The notes: generated by a model not told the origin, from the sequence alone. 64,000 bases of DNA from Streptomyces sp. DT2A-34 (GCF_030499515.1 NZ_JASTWJ010000001.1:3452001-3516000), one strand, 5' to 3'. Positions 8,128 through 16,269 are shown, counted from the stretch's first letter. Numbers and translations are program-made.

Positions 8128-8240
8128 GCACGCACGCCTATACCAGGACCCACTGACAAGCAACGCGGCACGACGACCCACCCCACGAACGTCGAGCATC
8201 CGTTGAACTACTCACCGCCGACCTGAGAAGGACAGCAGCC

Positions 8241-9026
8241 ATGGCAGCCCGAGAGCACATCGAACGCGCACCAGCCATGTACATGCAGGTGGCCCAGCGC
8301 ATGGCCGACGACATCCGCCGAGGCCGCTACCAGCCCGGCGAACTCCTGCCGTCCGAAACTCAGATGGTGGAGATGTACGGGGTCGGCAAGCACACCGCGC
8401 GCTCCGCCGTCGCCGAGCTGCGCCGCATGGGACTGGTCGAGTCCCAGCAGGGCAAGGGCAGCATCGTCCTTGCCGTCGGCGGAGCCCTCCCCGCCACCCG
8501 CGTTGAACGGTCCATCCAACGTACGACGAAGGGGAGTTGGCACCTGCCGGAGACGACGCAGACCGAGGCGCCCGCCGTCAGCAGGAGCGCGCTGGACGGC
8601 CCCCCGGCAGCCCTGTTGGACCAGCAGGACCAGGACGCCATCAACGTCGACCGCATGCTGTACGACCCGGCAACCGGCGCCCGCATGGCCCACCGTGTCC
8701 TGATCCCGCTTGCAACCGCAGCCGACGTGCCCACCCTCGCCGAGCAGCCCAACGCCGAAGTAGCCGACCTGTACCGACAGCTTGCCGACGCCGGCCTCAG
8801 CCTGTCGTTCACCGAGCACGTCACCGCCCGCACCCCCTACCCGGACGAGCGCACCGCACTCGGACTCAGCGACGCCAGCCCCCTGCTGATCACCTACCGC
8901 GTGACCGCCGACGCCGACCAGGACCGCCCCCTGCTGTGCGAGGAACTCAAGGCCCCCGCCGCCACCTGTCAGCTCACTTTCTCCCTGACGCCGACGAAGA
9001 CCGCCGCCAAGCGCACCAGCCGCTGA
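8241..9026 (+). CDS. korSA: GntR-family (HutC/UTRA) repressor, KorSA type
   Basis: 261 residues. Winged HTH at 10-80 (YMQVAQRMADDIRRGRYQPG, LLPSETQMVEMYGVGKHTAR) and a UTRA effector domain to about 250. Start ATG 8241 with AAGGA. In pSAM2 the KorSA repressor silences the replication/transfer activator and its own gene. Here it is divergent from the transfer operon with three operators in the gap, so it likely autoregulates and keeps transfer genes off. A broken copy of its 3' end lies at 10979-11132. Confidence 0.88.
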   Translation: MAAREHIERAPAMYMQVAQRMADDIRRGRYQPGELLPSETQMVEMYGVGKHTARSAVAELRRMGLVESQQGKGSIVLAVGGALPATRVERSIQRTTKGSWHLPETTQTEAPAVSRSALDGPPAALLDQQDQDAINVDRMLYDPATGARMAHRVLIPLATAADVPTLAEQPNAEVADLYRQLADAGLSLSFTEHVTARTPYPDERTALGLSDASPLLITYRVTADADQDRPLLCEELKAPAATCQLTFSLTPTKTAAKRTSR

Positions 9027-9081
9027 CCCGCGTCGGGGCAGCGGCTCCAGGTTGAGGTGTGCCGGCCGGGCGTGACTCAAT

Positions 9082-9535
9082 TCAAGCGCCTGGCTGTTTT
9101 TCGCTGGGAACGGCGCACTCCCAGATTTTCATCTCACGAAACGTATAGGAGCCACCTTCGCCTTTGGTGACGAGCTCATCTGTTCCCGAGTCGAGGGTTT
9201 CAACACTCCATGTCTCAACGTAAGGGCTTGGTGGACTCTGTGACTGGTCTTGCGAAATTACGATTCCATGCTCTTCGACCGCAAAGGTCCCTTGTTCGGA
9301 CCAGCTGCGTTCTCCGGCTTGAATAAATAGGTAGGTCCCGTCTGCTGCGAATTCTAGCTGGGACGTCTTGTCTACAGCGACCCAAATGCCGATCAGCCTG
9401 CCAGGAATTTCAAGGGCTGCCCGTATGCGGCCCCGCCACTGACGGCGATCAGAGCAAACCCCAAGAGGGCGGCACATATACTATGCAGGATTATTTCTGG
9501 TAGCCCGCGACTAGTACTGCAATGATCACCCCTCC
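9082..9535 (-). pseudogene. Decayed small secreted protein (frameshifted)
   Basis: The readable C-terminal part (9082 to about 9390) is a beta-rich domain: LIGIWVAVDKTSQLEFAADG, TYLFIQAGERSW, GSYTFREM, like small lipocalin-type or lipoprotein domains of Streptomyces. In its own frame the N-terminus is poor. One frame away, over about 9392-9450, reads CAALLGFALIAVSGGAAYGQ, a convincing secretion signal. Further up a third frame begins after AAAGGAGG. One or two indels therefore seem to have broken the gene. A 131-residue protein from ATG 9477 would be the alternative. Confidence 0.5.
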
Positions 9536-9872
9536 TTTAACGGAGCATAGAAGGCAGCCTTTCTTGCCATGTTGCGCCACGAGCGGTGCCTTTGCATCTC
9601 GATCTTTCAGATCGCCTCGTTTACCGCTGCAGCTTCGCTGGGGAAGGATGCACTCAACCGGATCTCTCAACTTCCCACTTCACCTCCCTAAAAGTTGACC
9701 ATTCATTTGTTCAACAACCAACCTAAAGCCGAAGTCAACGTTCGTACACCCAACCCCACTCCCCGCACAGGACGGTGCAGAACGGTGAGCGTAGACTGAA
9801 GAGAACAGTGATCATTTCCGGGCTGGGTCCGGCGGTCGGGCGGATCGCCCGGAGTCCTGAAGGGCGCCCCTC
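9536..9872 (+). promoter_or_regulatory. Leader region of the HtrA-like gene
   Basis: No gene seen. AT-richer than its surroundings. Contains TAGACT (9792-9797), the consensus Streptomyces -10 box, 75 bp before the start codon, without a convincing -35, and an upstream TTGACC near 9697 next to the small inverted repeat GTTcaacAAC. Either could drive the protease gene. Confidence 0.4.
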
Positions 9873-10919
9873 ATGGTTGCAGGTGTGAGAGCGGCTGTTG
9901 CTGGTGGCTCGGCGATTGCGATCGCCTTGAGTGGGACAGCAATTGCGAGGGCTGACGATCCCAACGACATCTACAAGCGAGCCGCGCCAGCGACTGTGCA
10001 TGTACTCGGAAACCTGGGTTCCGGAACTGGCTTCATCTATGACGCTGAAGAAGGACTGATCGTCACCAATGCCCATGTAATACAGGGTCAAGCATCTTTG
10101 AAGGTGGTGATTCAGGACCAGAAGCCCGTTCCCGTACGGCTTGTCGGCAGTGACCCTTGTGAGGACATCGCTGTCCTCAAATTGGCCACGCGGCAACCGG
10201 ACCTGAAGGAGTTGGAGTTCGGCGACAGCACTAAGCTCGAAGCGGGCGATACCCTGGTCACACTCGGTTACCCTAGTTCGATTGCTGAGAGTGAGACGCA
10301 GGATGTCGTTCATGCGTCAGGTGAAGTCCAGTCGCCAGACGTGGCAGCCACGCCGTTTCCCTCCTCCCCTCGTTTCCCTTCCCTGGTCCAGCATTCAGCT
10401 ACCGTAAATCCAGGTAACTCGGGAGGGCCGCTGCTCGACTCGGAAGGAAAAGTGGTAGGCATCAACACCCTGTACTCCTCAGGAGATATCCAAAACCAGT
10501 TCTATGCAATCAGCGAACACCATGCACATCCAATGCTCGATGCGCTTGCAAAAGGCGAAAAGAAGAACGATCCGGGATGGAAAATAATGGATCTCAACGA
10601 TCCAGACCTACCCGAATCGAATCCGGATTACGCGAACGAAATAGCGAAAACGCAGGAGGTTCTCCTGAAGGCGAACGCCCAAGGCCTATTCGTGTCTTCT
10701 GTTCGCACAAATTCGCCGGCTGCGGAAGCGGTTGTGGCCGGTGATGTGGTGACCAAGGTAAAGGATCAACGGGTTTCCACGGTGGCCGACCTCTGCGACA
10801 TCCTGCAATCCTCCGAGTCCGGAGAAAAGCTGGGGATCGAAGGCTTCAAGACGTTCAACGCCGACGGTACAAACTTCCAGCAGTGGGACCCGTGGGTCTC
10901 TAACCTCACTCTGAAATAA
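9873..10919 (+). CDS. Secreted HtrA-like serine protease with PDZ-like C-terminus
   Basis: 348 residues: signal peptide (MVAGVRAAVAGGSAIAIALS ... ARADDP), trypsin-like domain with His in IVTNAHVI, Asp in CEDIAVLKL and Ser in VNPGNSGGPLL, then a region 255-348 whose LFVSSVRTNSPAAEA...VAGDVVTKV is the ligand-loop and helix pattern of a PDZ domain. No transmembrane anchor beyond the signal. HtrA proteases degrade misfolded envelope proteins. Here it is cargo on a conjugative element. GAAGGG precedes the ATG. Codon use is less GC-biased than the flanking chromosome, suggesting acquisition from elsewhere. Confidence 0.85.
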   Translation: MVAGVRAAVAGGSAIAIALSGTAIARADDPNDIYKRAAPATVHVLGNLGSGTGFIYDAEEGLIVTNAHVIQGQASLKVVIQDQKPVPVRLVGSDPCEDIAVLKLATRQPDLKELEFGDSTKLEAGDTLVTLGYPSSIAESETQDVVHASGEVQSPDVAATPFPSSPRFPSLVQHSATVNPGNSGGPLLDSEGKVVGINTLYSSGDIQNQFYAISEHHAHPMLDALAKGEKKNDPGWKIMDLNDPDLPESNPDYANEIAKTQEVLLKANAQGLFVSSVRTNSPAAEAVVAGDVVTKVKDQRVSTVADLCDILQSSESGEKLGIEGFKTFNADGTNFQQWDPWVSNLTLK

Positions 10920-10978
10920 GGCGCGTGTCAGCGAACGCTCAGGGGCTGAGAGGTGATGTGAACGCCCGCTTCCCGCAG

Positions 10979-11132
10979 TGACATCGCCGCTGACGGCCTC
11001 GATCACCTACCGCCTGACCGCCGTCGCGGCGAGAAGCCGCATCTGAGGAGCTGAAGGCCCCGCCGTTCACCCGTCAGCTCACCTATCCCGTCACGCCGCC
11101 GAAGGACCCGCCAAGCGTGCCGCTGCCGGCCA
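10979..11132 (+). pseudogene. 3' remnant of a second korSA-like GntR gene
   Basis: Translation gives SITYRLTA, then after a frame break EELKAPPFTRQLTYPVTPPK, closely matching the end of the intact korSA (LITYRVTA...CEELKAPAATCQLTFSLTPTK). Only about 50 codons remain, with an internal stop and a frameshift. It marks a past duplication or a recombination between two related elements. Confidence 0.75.
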
Positions 11133-11431
11133 CCCGCATCGGACTAACTTCTCTTTACTTGTTCAAGGGCGCGCCTTCGGCGCGCCGGGCGGCTCTGGCC
11201 GCCTCGCCCGGGCATGCGGCCTCCGGCCGGTCCCGTCCGGACGACCAGCCGCCCGACAGCACCGCCGCCCTATACCAAGCAGAGAAGCCACCGCGGATTC
11301 GTCGCAGTGGCTTCGTTGCGTTGCCGAGTCGCTAGAAGGAGCATGCCGACCGTTCCGGCGCCGCCCGACACTCACTCAGGGCGTCAATCCTCCTCGGACT
11401 ACTGCAAGTTGGCCTCAGGCTTGCCATGAGG
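11133..11431. other. Non-coding stretch with hairpins
   Basis: No supported gene. It contains a GC hairpin built on GGCGCGCCTTCGGCGCGCC near 11170-11188, and GAAGCCAC...GTGGCTTC (about 11283-11313), either of which could act as a terminator between the convergent genes on each side. Confidence 0.4.
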
Positions 11432-12115
11432 TCAGCCACCAAACTTGTTATCTAGCTCCTGAAGCCATGCCACGTAATCGTTGGGAAGCATCATGGCCGA
11501 CACCGAACCGATGAAGAAAAATGCCACTAGAGACACAAGGGCGACAAGCACCCACCCCTTGACCCCTAGGTTGTCCCCAGAACCGGCATTCTTCACGTCG
11601 ACATTAATTAGCGATTCCGTAGCAGTTAGGCCCGTAACAGGACCGTCAAGCAGCAGAGTGTAGGTGACCTCCTGCTGTTTCCGCAGATGAGAAGGAGGTA
11701 GGAGTAGCTTACTACCGGACACAGTGGCCGCCGGCACCTGCGTGGTGCTCGGCGAACTCTCGGAACTGAGCAGTGCCAAGATAGGCTCTCCCAATTCAAA
11801 TTCTATACTGCCGCTGAACATTCCACTTTCAATATCCTGACGGCCTTGATTAATAACCTGAACGGCTGCAACGTGAGGCGAAGTGAGAATCACGCCATTG
11901 TGGGTCACGGAGAGTCCACTACTCCCGTGGTTAGCCAAGAGTTCGGCACTTGACTGCAACCGATAGCCAAGTCTCAGCTTGGGATTTTTTTGCGCCCTCA
12001 ATGTCGCCCAGACCGTAAGAAGGCCAACGCCCAACGTCACCGCGATCCCGACCAGCGTCATGATCGTTTGACTCACTTCGCTTGCGATGGTCACCATGAC
12101 AGCAGATTGAAGCAT
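11432..12115 (-). CDS. Hypothetical membrane protein with extracytoplasmic beta domain
   Basis: 227 residues. Transmembrane helix near 15-40 (VGIAVTLGVGLLTVWATLRA), a soluble middle part with PHVAAVQVINQGRQDIESGM and SIEFELGEPILALL, then a second helix near 190-210 (GWVLVALVSLVAFFFIGSVS). No family recognised. Start uncertain: ATG 12115 or ATG 12097, both without a clear ribosome site. It stands alone between two non-coding stretches in the cargo part of the element. Confidence 0.6.
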   Translation of the reverse strand: MLQSAVMVTIASEVSQTIMTLVGIAVTLGVGLLTVWATLRAQKNPKLRLGYRLQSSAELLANHGSSGLSVTHNGVILTSPHVAAVQVINQGRQDIESGMFSGSIEFELGEPILALLSSESSPSTTQVPAATVSGSKLLLPPSHLRKQQEVTYTLLLDGPVTGLTATESLINVDVKNAGSGDNLGVKGWVLVALVSLVAFFFIGSVSAMMLPNDYVAWLQELDNKFGG

Positions 12116-12454
12116 GCTAACGGCCTTGCAGACAGGGCGAGTTGAAGCACTTCAGTTCGGTTCATCACCCCGCGCAGGAAAAGCCCTTGCTGACCTCAGG
12201 AATCCACTCACATGCCCACCGCAGAGCCAAGGGAGGTCACTCCCTAGGGCCGGTGGTACCAGGGACGCTATAGCGCGCCCCTGGACCCCGCCCAGCGTGG
12301 CAACCTCACGCGCGAATGCGGCTTTCGTCGTGGTCCATGTCCGTGCGCGCGTGAGGTCACCACGCACGTAACCAGCAGCTTTCCCCCGTCGAGTGGTACC
12401 GGTCCCGACCTCCCGCAGCGTGCCGGCCAACGCGCGCCCAGGGAGGCTGGGTCC
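12116..12454. other. Non-coding stretch with a long inverted repeat
   Basis: No gene supported. It holds an 11-bp inverted repeat CCTCACGCGCG (12304-12314) / CGCGCGTGAGG (12346-12356) around a 31-nt loop, plus shorter GGGAGG/CTCCCT and GGTACC motifs. A replication origin or transfer locus would be expected somewhere in the element and this is one candidate. Confidence 0.35.
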
Positions 12455-12625
12455 CTACCTCCGGCAGGTATCCGCATGCCGCTGAGCTGCAAACCTCGCC
12501 GGGCCTATACCCGTGATCAGGATCGGACGCGGACACCCCTCACACCGGATGAACTCCCCGCGCCTGTCAGTCTCGATCCACACACGCGAGCCCGCCGCCG
12601 TCCGCCAGTCGTCACGCCGCCCCAT
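12455..12625 (-). CDS. Small zinc-knuckle-like protein (56 aa)
   Basis: ATG 12625 behind GGGAGGGGGAG. Sequence MGRRDDWRTAAGSRVWIETD ... FIRCEGCPRPILITG ... QRHADTCRR has Cys-x2-Cys and a C-terminal His-x3-Cys, compatible with a single zinc site. Its start lies inside the end of the upstream gene, so translation is probably coupled. Function unknown. Confidence 0.6.
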   Translation of the reverse strand: MGRRDDWRTAAGSRVWIETDRRGEFIRCEGCPRPILITGIGPARFAAQRHADTCRR

Positions 12626-12950
12626 GCCGTAACTCCCCCTCCCTCTCATCCTCCATCCGCTGAAACTTGACCACCCTGCCCGCTGGTCCGGCCGATGCCC
12701 CACGCAACCGCCGAGCGACCAGCCGCGCTCCCTCCGGGCGGAGCCACACCACCGGTTCACCATGCGCGCCCACATGCGCCACCGCCCGAACCAGCCGCAC
12801 GTCTACACCCAGCTCCGCCAGGGCCGCGTTCAACTCCTCGGCAACTTCTTTCGCCTGCCGCCACGGTGACACGTAGTCAACTCCCGCAACGAACAAGGCG
12901 TCATCGAGGCCGCCGTACCCCCCACTGTCCGGCGACGCGTCCTCTGTCAT
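12612..12950 (-). CDS. Hypothetical small protein (112 aa)
   Basis: ATG 12950 preceded by GGTGAG. Middle part SPWRQAKEVAEELNAALAEL forms a helix followed by DVRLVRAVAHVGAHGEPVVW, an alpha-beta pattern. The Arg-rich tail RLVARRLRGASAG could bind nucleic acid. It overlaps the start of the 56-residue gene by 14 bp. No family recognised. Confidence 0.55.
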   Translation of the reverse strand: MTEDASPDSGGYGGLDDALFVAGVDYVSPWRQAKEVAEELNAALAELGVDVRLVRAVAHVGAHGEPVVWLRPEGARLVARRLRGASAGPAGRVVKFQRMEDEREGELRHGAA

Positions 12951-13172
12951 TGCTCAACTCACCCCAGCCCCAGCCGTCTTGGTCAGATACGACCGGCCTT
13001 CCCCGCCATGCCGAACGCTTGTGCAAATCGAAAACAGGACACGCAGTCTACTTCGAGCCCTCCCGCATACGCACGGGTACGGTCTGTCAACTCGGGAAAC
13101 CGCTCGCATCAACACGCCCCCCTCACTTTGCACTTACGCTGCGATCACATGCCAACGACATAGGACAAGCGA

Positions 13173-13206
13173 CGGCCCCCTCTCCGCCGAAGCCGAGAAG
13201 GGGCCG
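13173..13206 (-). terminator. Hairpin downstream of secreted SH3-like protein C
   Basis: CGGCCCC (13173-13179) pairs with GGGGCCG (13200-13206), extended by TCTC/GAGA, 25 bp after the stop of the minus-strand gene at 13231. No strong T tract follows. The upstream stretch 12951-13172 holds no gene I can support. Confidence 0.5.
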
Positions 13207-13230
13207 CAAGGTCACCTTTCCTAAATCGGG

Positions 13231-13629
13231 TTAGTACAAGTACGCGTCCGTTACCCAACCGACGTAGCCGCCCGGCAGCCCACCCGCCGAATCACTCTGC
13301 AACATGATCAAGTCCCACTGCTGCCCGCCACTGACGCGCGTGGACGTGATGACCTGCACCTGCTCGCCCGCATAGATCTGACCCAGTATCAGTGAATCCG
13401 TACCCGGCCCCATACGCACCCGGAGCCCATCCACGGTCGCCGTACGCGTCACCGCGTAGTTGACGGACTCGGCCACCGCACCGTGGACCGACGACGGAGC
13501 CGACGCACTCACCGCCGGCCCGGACGGACCCGACGGAACCGCCGCCGACGCCACCGAGGCGCCCACCAGGCCGACACCAGCCACCAGCGCTCCAGACACA
13601 ACCAGCGACCGCAGAACCTTGCCACCCAT
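13231..13629 (-). CDS. Small secreted SH3-like domain protein C
   Basis: 132 residues from ATG 13629 (AAGGGAAG upstream): MGGKVLRSLVVSGALVAGVG signal peptide, Ser/Pro-rich linker, then an SH3-like domain with TVDGLRVRMGPGTDSLILGQ, AGEQVQVITS and YVGWVTDAYLY. Related in fold and size to proteins A and B, though more diverged. It lies 66 bp downstream of two KorSA-like operators, so the conjugation repressor probably controls it. Role unknown. An envelope function during mating or spread is inference. Confidence 0.75.
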   Translation of the reverse strand: MGGKVLRSLVVSGALVAGVGLVGASVASAAVPSGPSGPAVSASAPSSVHGAVAESVNYAVTRTATVDGLRVRMGPGTDSLILGQIYAGEQVQVITSTRVSGGQQWDLIMLQSDSAGGLPGGYVGWVTDAYLY

Positions 13630-13694
13630 GATCAACTTCCCTTTCGCTCGAAACAGCATGAGCGGTCCGGTTTCGCACTACGCGAAGCCCATCC

Positions 13695-13762
13695 ACTCAT
13701 CCGGATGAGTTGCCAGCATCGGGCACTCACCTCAGGCCGGTCAACCACTTATCCGGATGAGT
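13695..13762. promoter_or_regulatory. Two KorSA-like operators upstream of secreted protein C
   Basis: ACTCATCCGGATGAGT at 13695-13710 (identical to the site at 8010) and ACTTATCCGGATGAGT at 13747-13762 (identical to the site at 8067), 52 bp apart. They lie upstream of the minus-strand gene starting at 13629, linking this gene to the KorSA regulon. Confidence 0.82.
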
Positions 13763-13789
13763 TTGGAGAGGTCGAGCAAGTGATGGCAG

Positions 13790-13841
13790 AAAACAAAGAA
13801 GCCCCGCCCGCACGCCACAGGGGGAAGCGCACGGGCGGGGC
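13790..13841 (-). terminator. Terminator of the radical SAM/methyltransferase operon
   Basis: GCCCCGCCCG (13801-13810) pairs with CGGGCGGGGC (13832-13841). On the minus strand it is followed by TTCTTTGTTTTC. It lies 73 bp after the methyltransferase stop. Confidence 0.7.
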
Positions 13842-13913
13842 GGTGTGGCGACGTTCGGGGAACGCGTCGCCGTCTGGCACACGGATGGTGGAGAGACTCC
13901 TGTGTGCCGGGCT

Positions 13914-15059
13914 TTACAGGGCGCCCATGGATGCCTGCCATCGTCCGCGTGACAGGTGGCAGACGCCATCGGGCGTGATCCGGACTTGCGAGCCGAGCAG
14001 CGGCAACGCTCCTTCCGCGTTGAGCCTGTTGCGGATGCGCTCAAGTGCTTCCCACAGTCGTTGCGGGCCGCCCTGGTGCACTTCCGGCGGGTCTGTCCAC
14101 TCGGCGGAGGCGCGAGCCCATGAACCGTCCGGGTGCACCAGGTAGGCGGTTCGAGTTCGGCCGGTTGTCTCGTAGCCGAGTTCGACGCCCGGTGTGGTGA
14201 CTTCCAGCATGGATCGCAGTTCCCATGCGTTGGCCACGTCCACCACGGGGTAGCGCCCGGTGCTCCTCTGTTCTCCCTCAGCCTCGCGGGCGAGGGAGAA
14301 CAGCTGTGCAAGGGCGGGCGGGTAGTCGTCACCGGACCGGGTGAGCATGAAGCCCGCCATGTCCCGTTCCACCTGCCCGATCACGTCCCCGTTCGCGTGC
14401 TTCCACCCGGTGACGATCAGGGAGGTTCGCGCAAGGGTGGTTGCGATGCGTCCCCCAGGCACCAGGGCCGCGAGAACAGCCCGCAATCCAGGACCAGGCG
14501 GAAGCGCCACGGTGCACACGATGCGCTCGTACGTGCCGGGCACATGCTCGGTGGCGTCCGCTGTGACGAACTTCGGGTGGTAGCCCATGGACGCGAGCCG
14601 TTCCCCCGCCGCGCTCGTCAGGTACGAGTCCACGTCCAGACTCGTCACGCACCGGTCCCCGATGCGGTGCGACGCGTACGCCGTGAGTCCACCGGCCCCC
14701 GTGCCCAAGTCCAGGAGAGGCAGTCCGTCCCAGAGCCGGACATGCCGGAGCATGCGCACGACCAGACTCGGCAGCGTGGCCGACGAGGTGGGCATTCCCG
14801 AAGGCTGGTCACCGGGCTTCGCGAGGTCGGCATGGAGCGTGCCGACCCTGGTGATCAGGGAACGGTCGGCGTAAGCAGCTTCGGTCCACGCGTGCGTGTC
14901 GCTCGGCCCGTCCCGCAGCACCCACCCGCCCGAGTCGTCCACCTCCCACCAACGGGGAACCAGCTCGTGACGAGGAACACGGGCCACGGGAGCCAGCCAT
15001 CGGGAGTCAGGGTCCGTCACCCGGTGCGCGAGCCGTTCCGCTTGCTGGTTCCATTCCAT
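13914..15059 (-). CDS. PCMT-like SAM-dependent methyltransferase
   Basis: 381 residues. The N-terminal region (LAPVARVPRHELVPRWW) and the SAM site LPLLDLGTGAGGLTAYASHR, then SLDVDSYLTSAAGERLASMG and ERIVCTVALPPGPGLRAVLA, match protein-L-isoaspartate O-methyltransferase-like enzymes. The extended C-terminal domain (about 270-381) is longer than housekeeping PCMT and resembles methyltransferases encoded beside peptide-modifying enzymes. It is 20 bp downstream of the radical SAM gene and surely co-transcribed. Substrate unknown; a peptide is one possibility. Confidence 0.8.
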   Translation of the reverse strand: MEWNQQAERLAHRVTDPDSRWLAPVARVPRHELVPRWWEVDDSGGWVLRDGPSDTHAWTEAAYADRSLITRVGTLHADLAKPGDQPSGMPTSSATLPSLVVRMLRHVRLWDGLPLLDLGTGAGGLTAYASHRIGDRCVTSLDVDSYLTSAAGERLASMGYHPKFVTADATEHVPGTYERIVCTVALPPGPGLRAVLAALVPGGRIATTLARTSLIVTGWKHANGDVIGQVERDMAGFMLTRSGDDYPPALAQLFSLAREAEGEQRSTGRYPVVDVANAWELRSMLEVTTPGVELGYETTGRTRTAYLVHPDGSWARASAEWTDPPEVHQGGPQRLWEALERIRNRLNAEGALPLLGSQVRITPDGVCHLSRGRWQASMGAL

Positions 15060-15079
15060 GCTGCCGAGCCTTTCAGTGG

Positions 15080-15943
15080 TCAGTACGCGGGGTCACACGC
15101 TGTCGTGTTCGCGGGATCGCAGTCGTTCGAGTCGTCTGGGCCGCAGGCAGCGCGCGGGGCGGGGATGCGCGCTGCGAGTTCCGCCCACTTCGGGCCCCTG
15201 AGCAGGTCGGCGAGCCGAGTTTCCCGCACGTTGCCCGCCGGGAAGTCGCGCGACAGCACACAGCCGGCGAGGTCTCCGTTCGGCAGGATCGCCGCGCGGC
15301 CACGAGTGCACCGCCCGCACATCTCGTCCAGCGCCGGGGCGACTCCGGGAAGTTGTGCCCGTCCGACCGCGCGCACTCGATCCGTGTTGATGTGCTTCAC
15401 GCCCATGGATTCCAGCTCTGAGCGAGCCTCGGTGACGTGCTGCCCCGGCAGGACATCTACGATCCCGGCTCGAACCGTGATCCCACGCATGACCGCTTCC
15501 CGGATGTTGCACCGGGTACGGGCGTAGCTCCCTCGCCGACCGGTGATCTTGTCGTGCTCTTCGGGATCGTTGCTGTAGTAACTGGTGCCCAGCGTCACGC
15601 CGTCCCGCTCGAACACCTCCCACCAGTCCGGCGCCACATAGAACAGGTTGGAGTACACCTCCACGTGCAGTCCGAGCGAGAGTCCGAGTTCCGTGAACTC
15701 CCGCCAGTACGGGTGAACAGTCGGCTCCCCGCCGATGAGCTGAATGGTTCGGATGCCGAGCGCGGCAGCGTCCGTGATGACCGCGCGCCAGTCCGCCGGG
15801 GTCATGGAGCCGTGCGTGGCCTGCGGGCTGGACTCTGACAGACAGTGCGTACAGGTGAGCTGGCACTTACCGGTGATCTCCAGCTCAAGCGACCTGATAC
15901 CCAGGACCGGGGCGTTCGTGGGGCTCTCCATGATGGCTGTCAC
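15080..15943 (-). CDS. Radical SAM enzyme with SPASM/twitch-like region and Cys/Asp-rich tail
   Basis: 287 residues from GTG 15943, chosen because AAGGAG lies 7 bp upstream. The 4Fe-4S motif is CQLTCTHC (CxxxCxxC) near residue 30, followed by IQLIGGEPTVHPYW, the usual GGEPT SAM segment. Around 230-260, CGRCTRGRAAILPNGDLAGC is a twitch/SPASM-like second cluster site. The chain ends CGPDD...CDP...ACDPAY, a repetitive Cys/Asp/Pro tail unusual for a catalytic domain. It pairs with a PCMT-like methyltransferase. Ripp maturases have this look, but no precursor peptide is obvious. Confidence 0.8.
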   Translation of the reverse strand: MTAIMESPTNAPVLGIRSLELEITGKCQLTCTHCLSESSPQATHGSMTPADWRAVITDAAALGIRTIQLIGGEPTVHPYWREFTELGLSLGLHVEVYSNLFYVAPDWWEVFERDGVTLGTSYYSNDPEEHDKITGRRGSYARTRCNIREAVMRGITVRAGIVDVLPGQHVTEARSELESMGVKHINTDRVRAVGRAQLPGVAPALDEMCGRCTRGRAAILPNGDLAGCVLSRDFPAGNVRETRLADLLRGPKWAELAARIPAPRAACGPDDSNDCDPANTTACDPAY

Positions 15944-16218
15944 GGCTGCACTCCTTCGCGTCGGATCGTGCGCTAACGTGCCTCGCCCCCCCTCTAGGGG
16001 TACGTCGTGTGCGTGTTCACCCTCGTGCCAGGAGAGAGAGGGGGCTCTTCCTGACTCAGCTACAAGGGGGTGGTGCCCGTGTCCGGGGTCGGACCGGATG
16101 TCAGCCCACGCGGCCGTTGATTTTCGCGATTGGGCTGTCTCACGGGCGCTCTGTCGCACATTCGCTGTTCCCCCCGCTTGAGGATCACTCAATGAAGGAG
16201 AGCGACAGAGACGTGGTG

Positions 16219-16267
16219 CCCGCCCTGACCGAAGTGCAGGAGGAAAGGCTCATCCGGTCAGGGCGGG
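16219..16267 (-). terminator. Terminator between the small-gene operon and the radical SAM operon
   Basis: A perfect 13-bp inverted repeat, CCCGCCCTGACCG (16219-16231) and CGGTCAGGGCGGG (16255-16267), begins 3 bp after the stop of the minus-strand gene at 16270. The stretch 15944-16218 holds no well-supported gene. A 33-codon frame (16161 to 16060, minus) has a fair ribosome site but no recognisable product. Confidence 0.72.
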
Positions 16268-16269
16268 GG

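Noticed and set aside
13787..14145. Small plus-strand frame starting after the operators at 13695-13762
   Set aside because: It runs through a terminator stem and the antisense of the methyltransferase gene.
14133..15527. 464-codon plus-strand frame opposite the methyltransferase and radical SAM genes
   Set aside because: No ribosome site or family pattern; composition is that of an antisense GC-rich frame.
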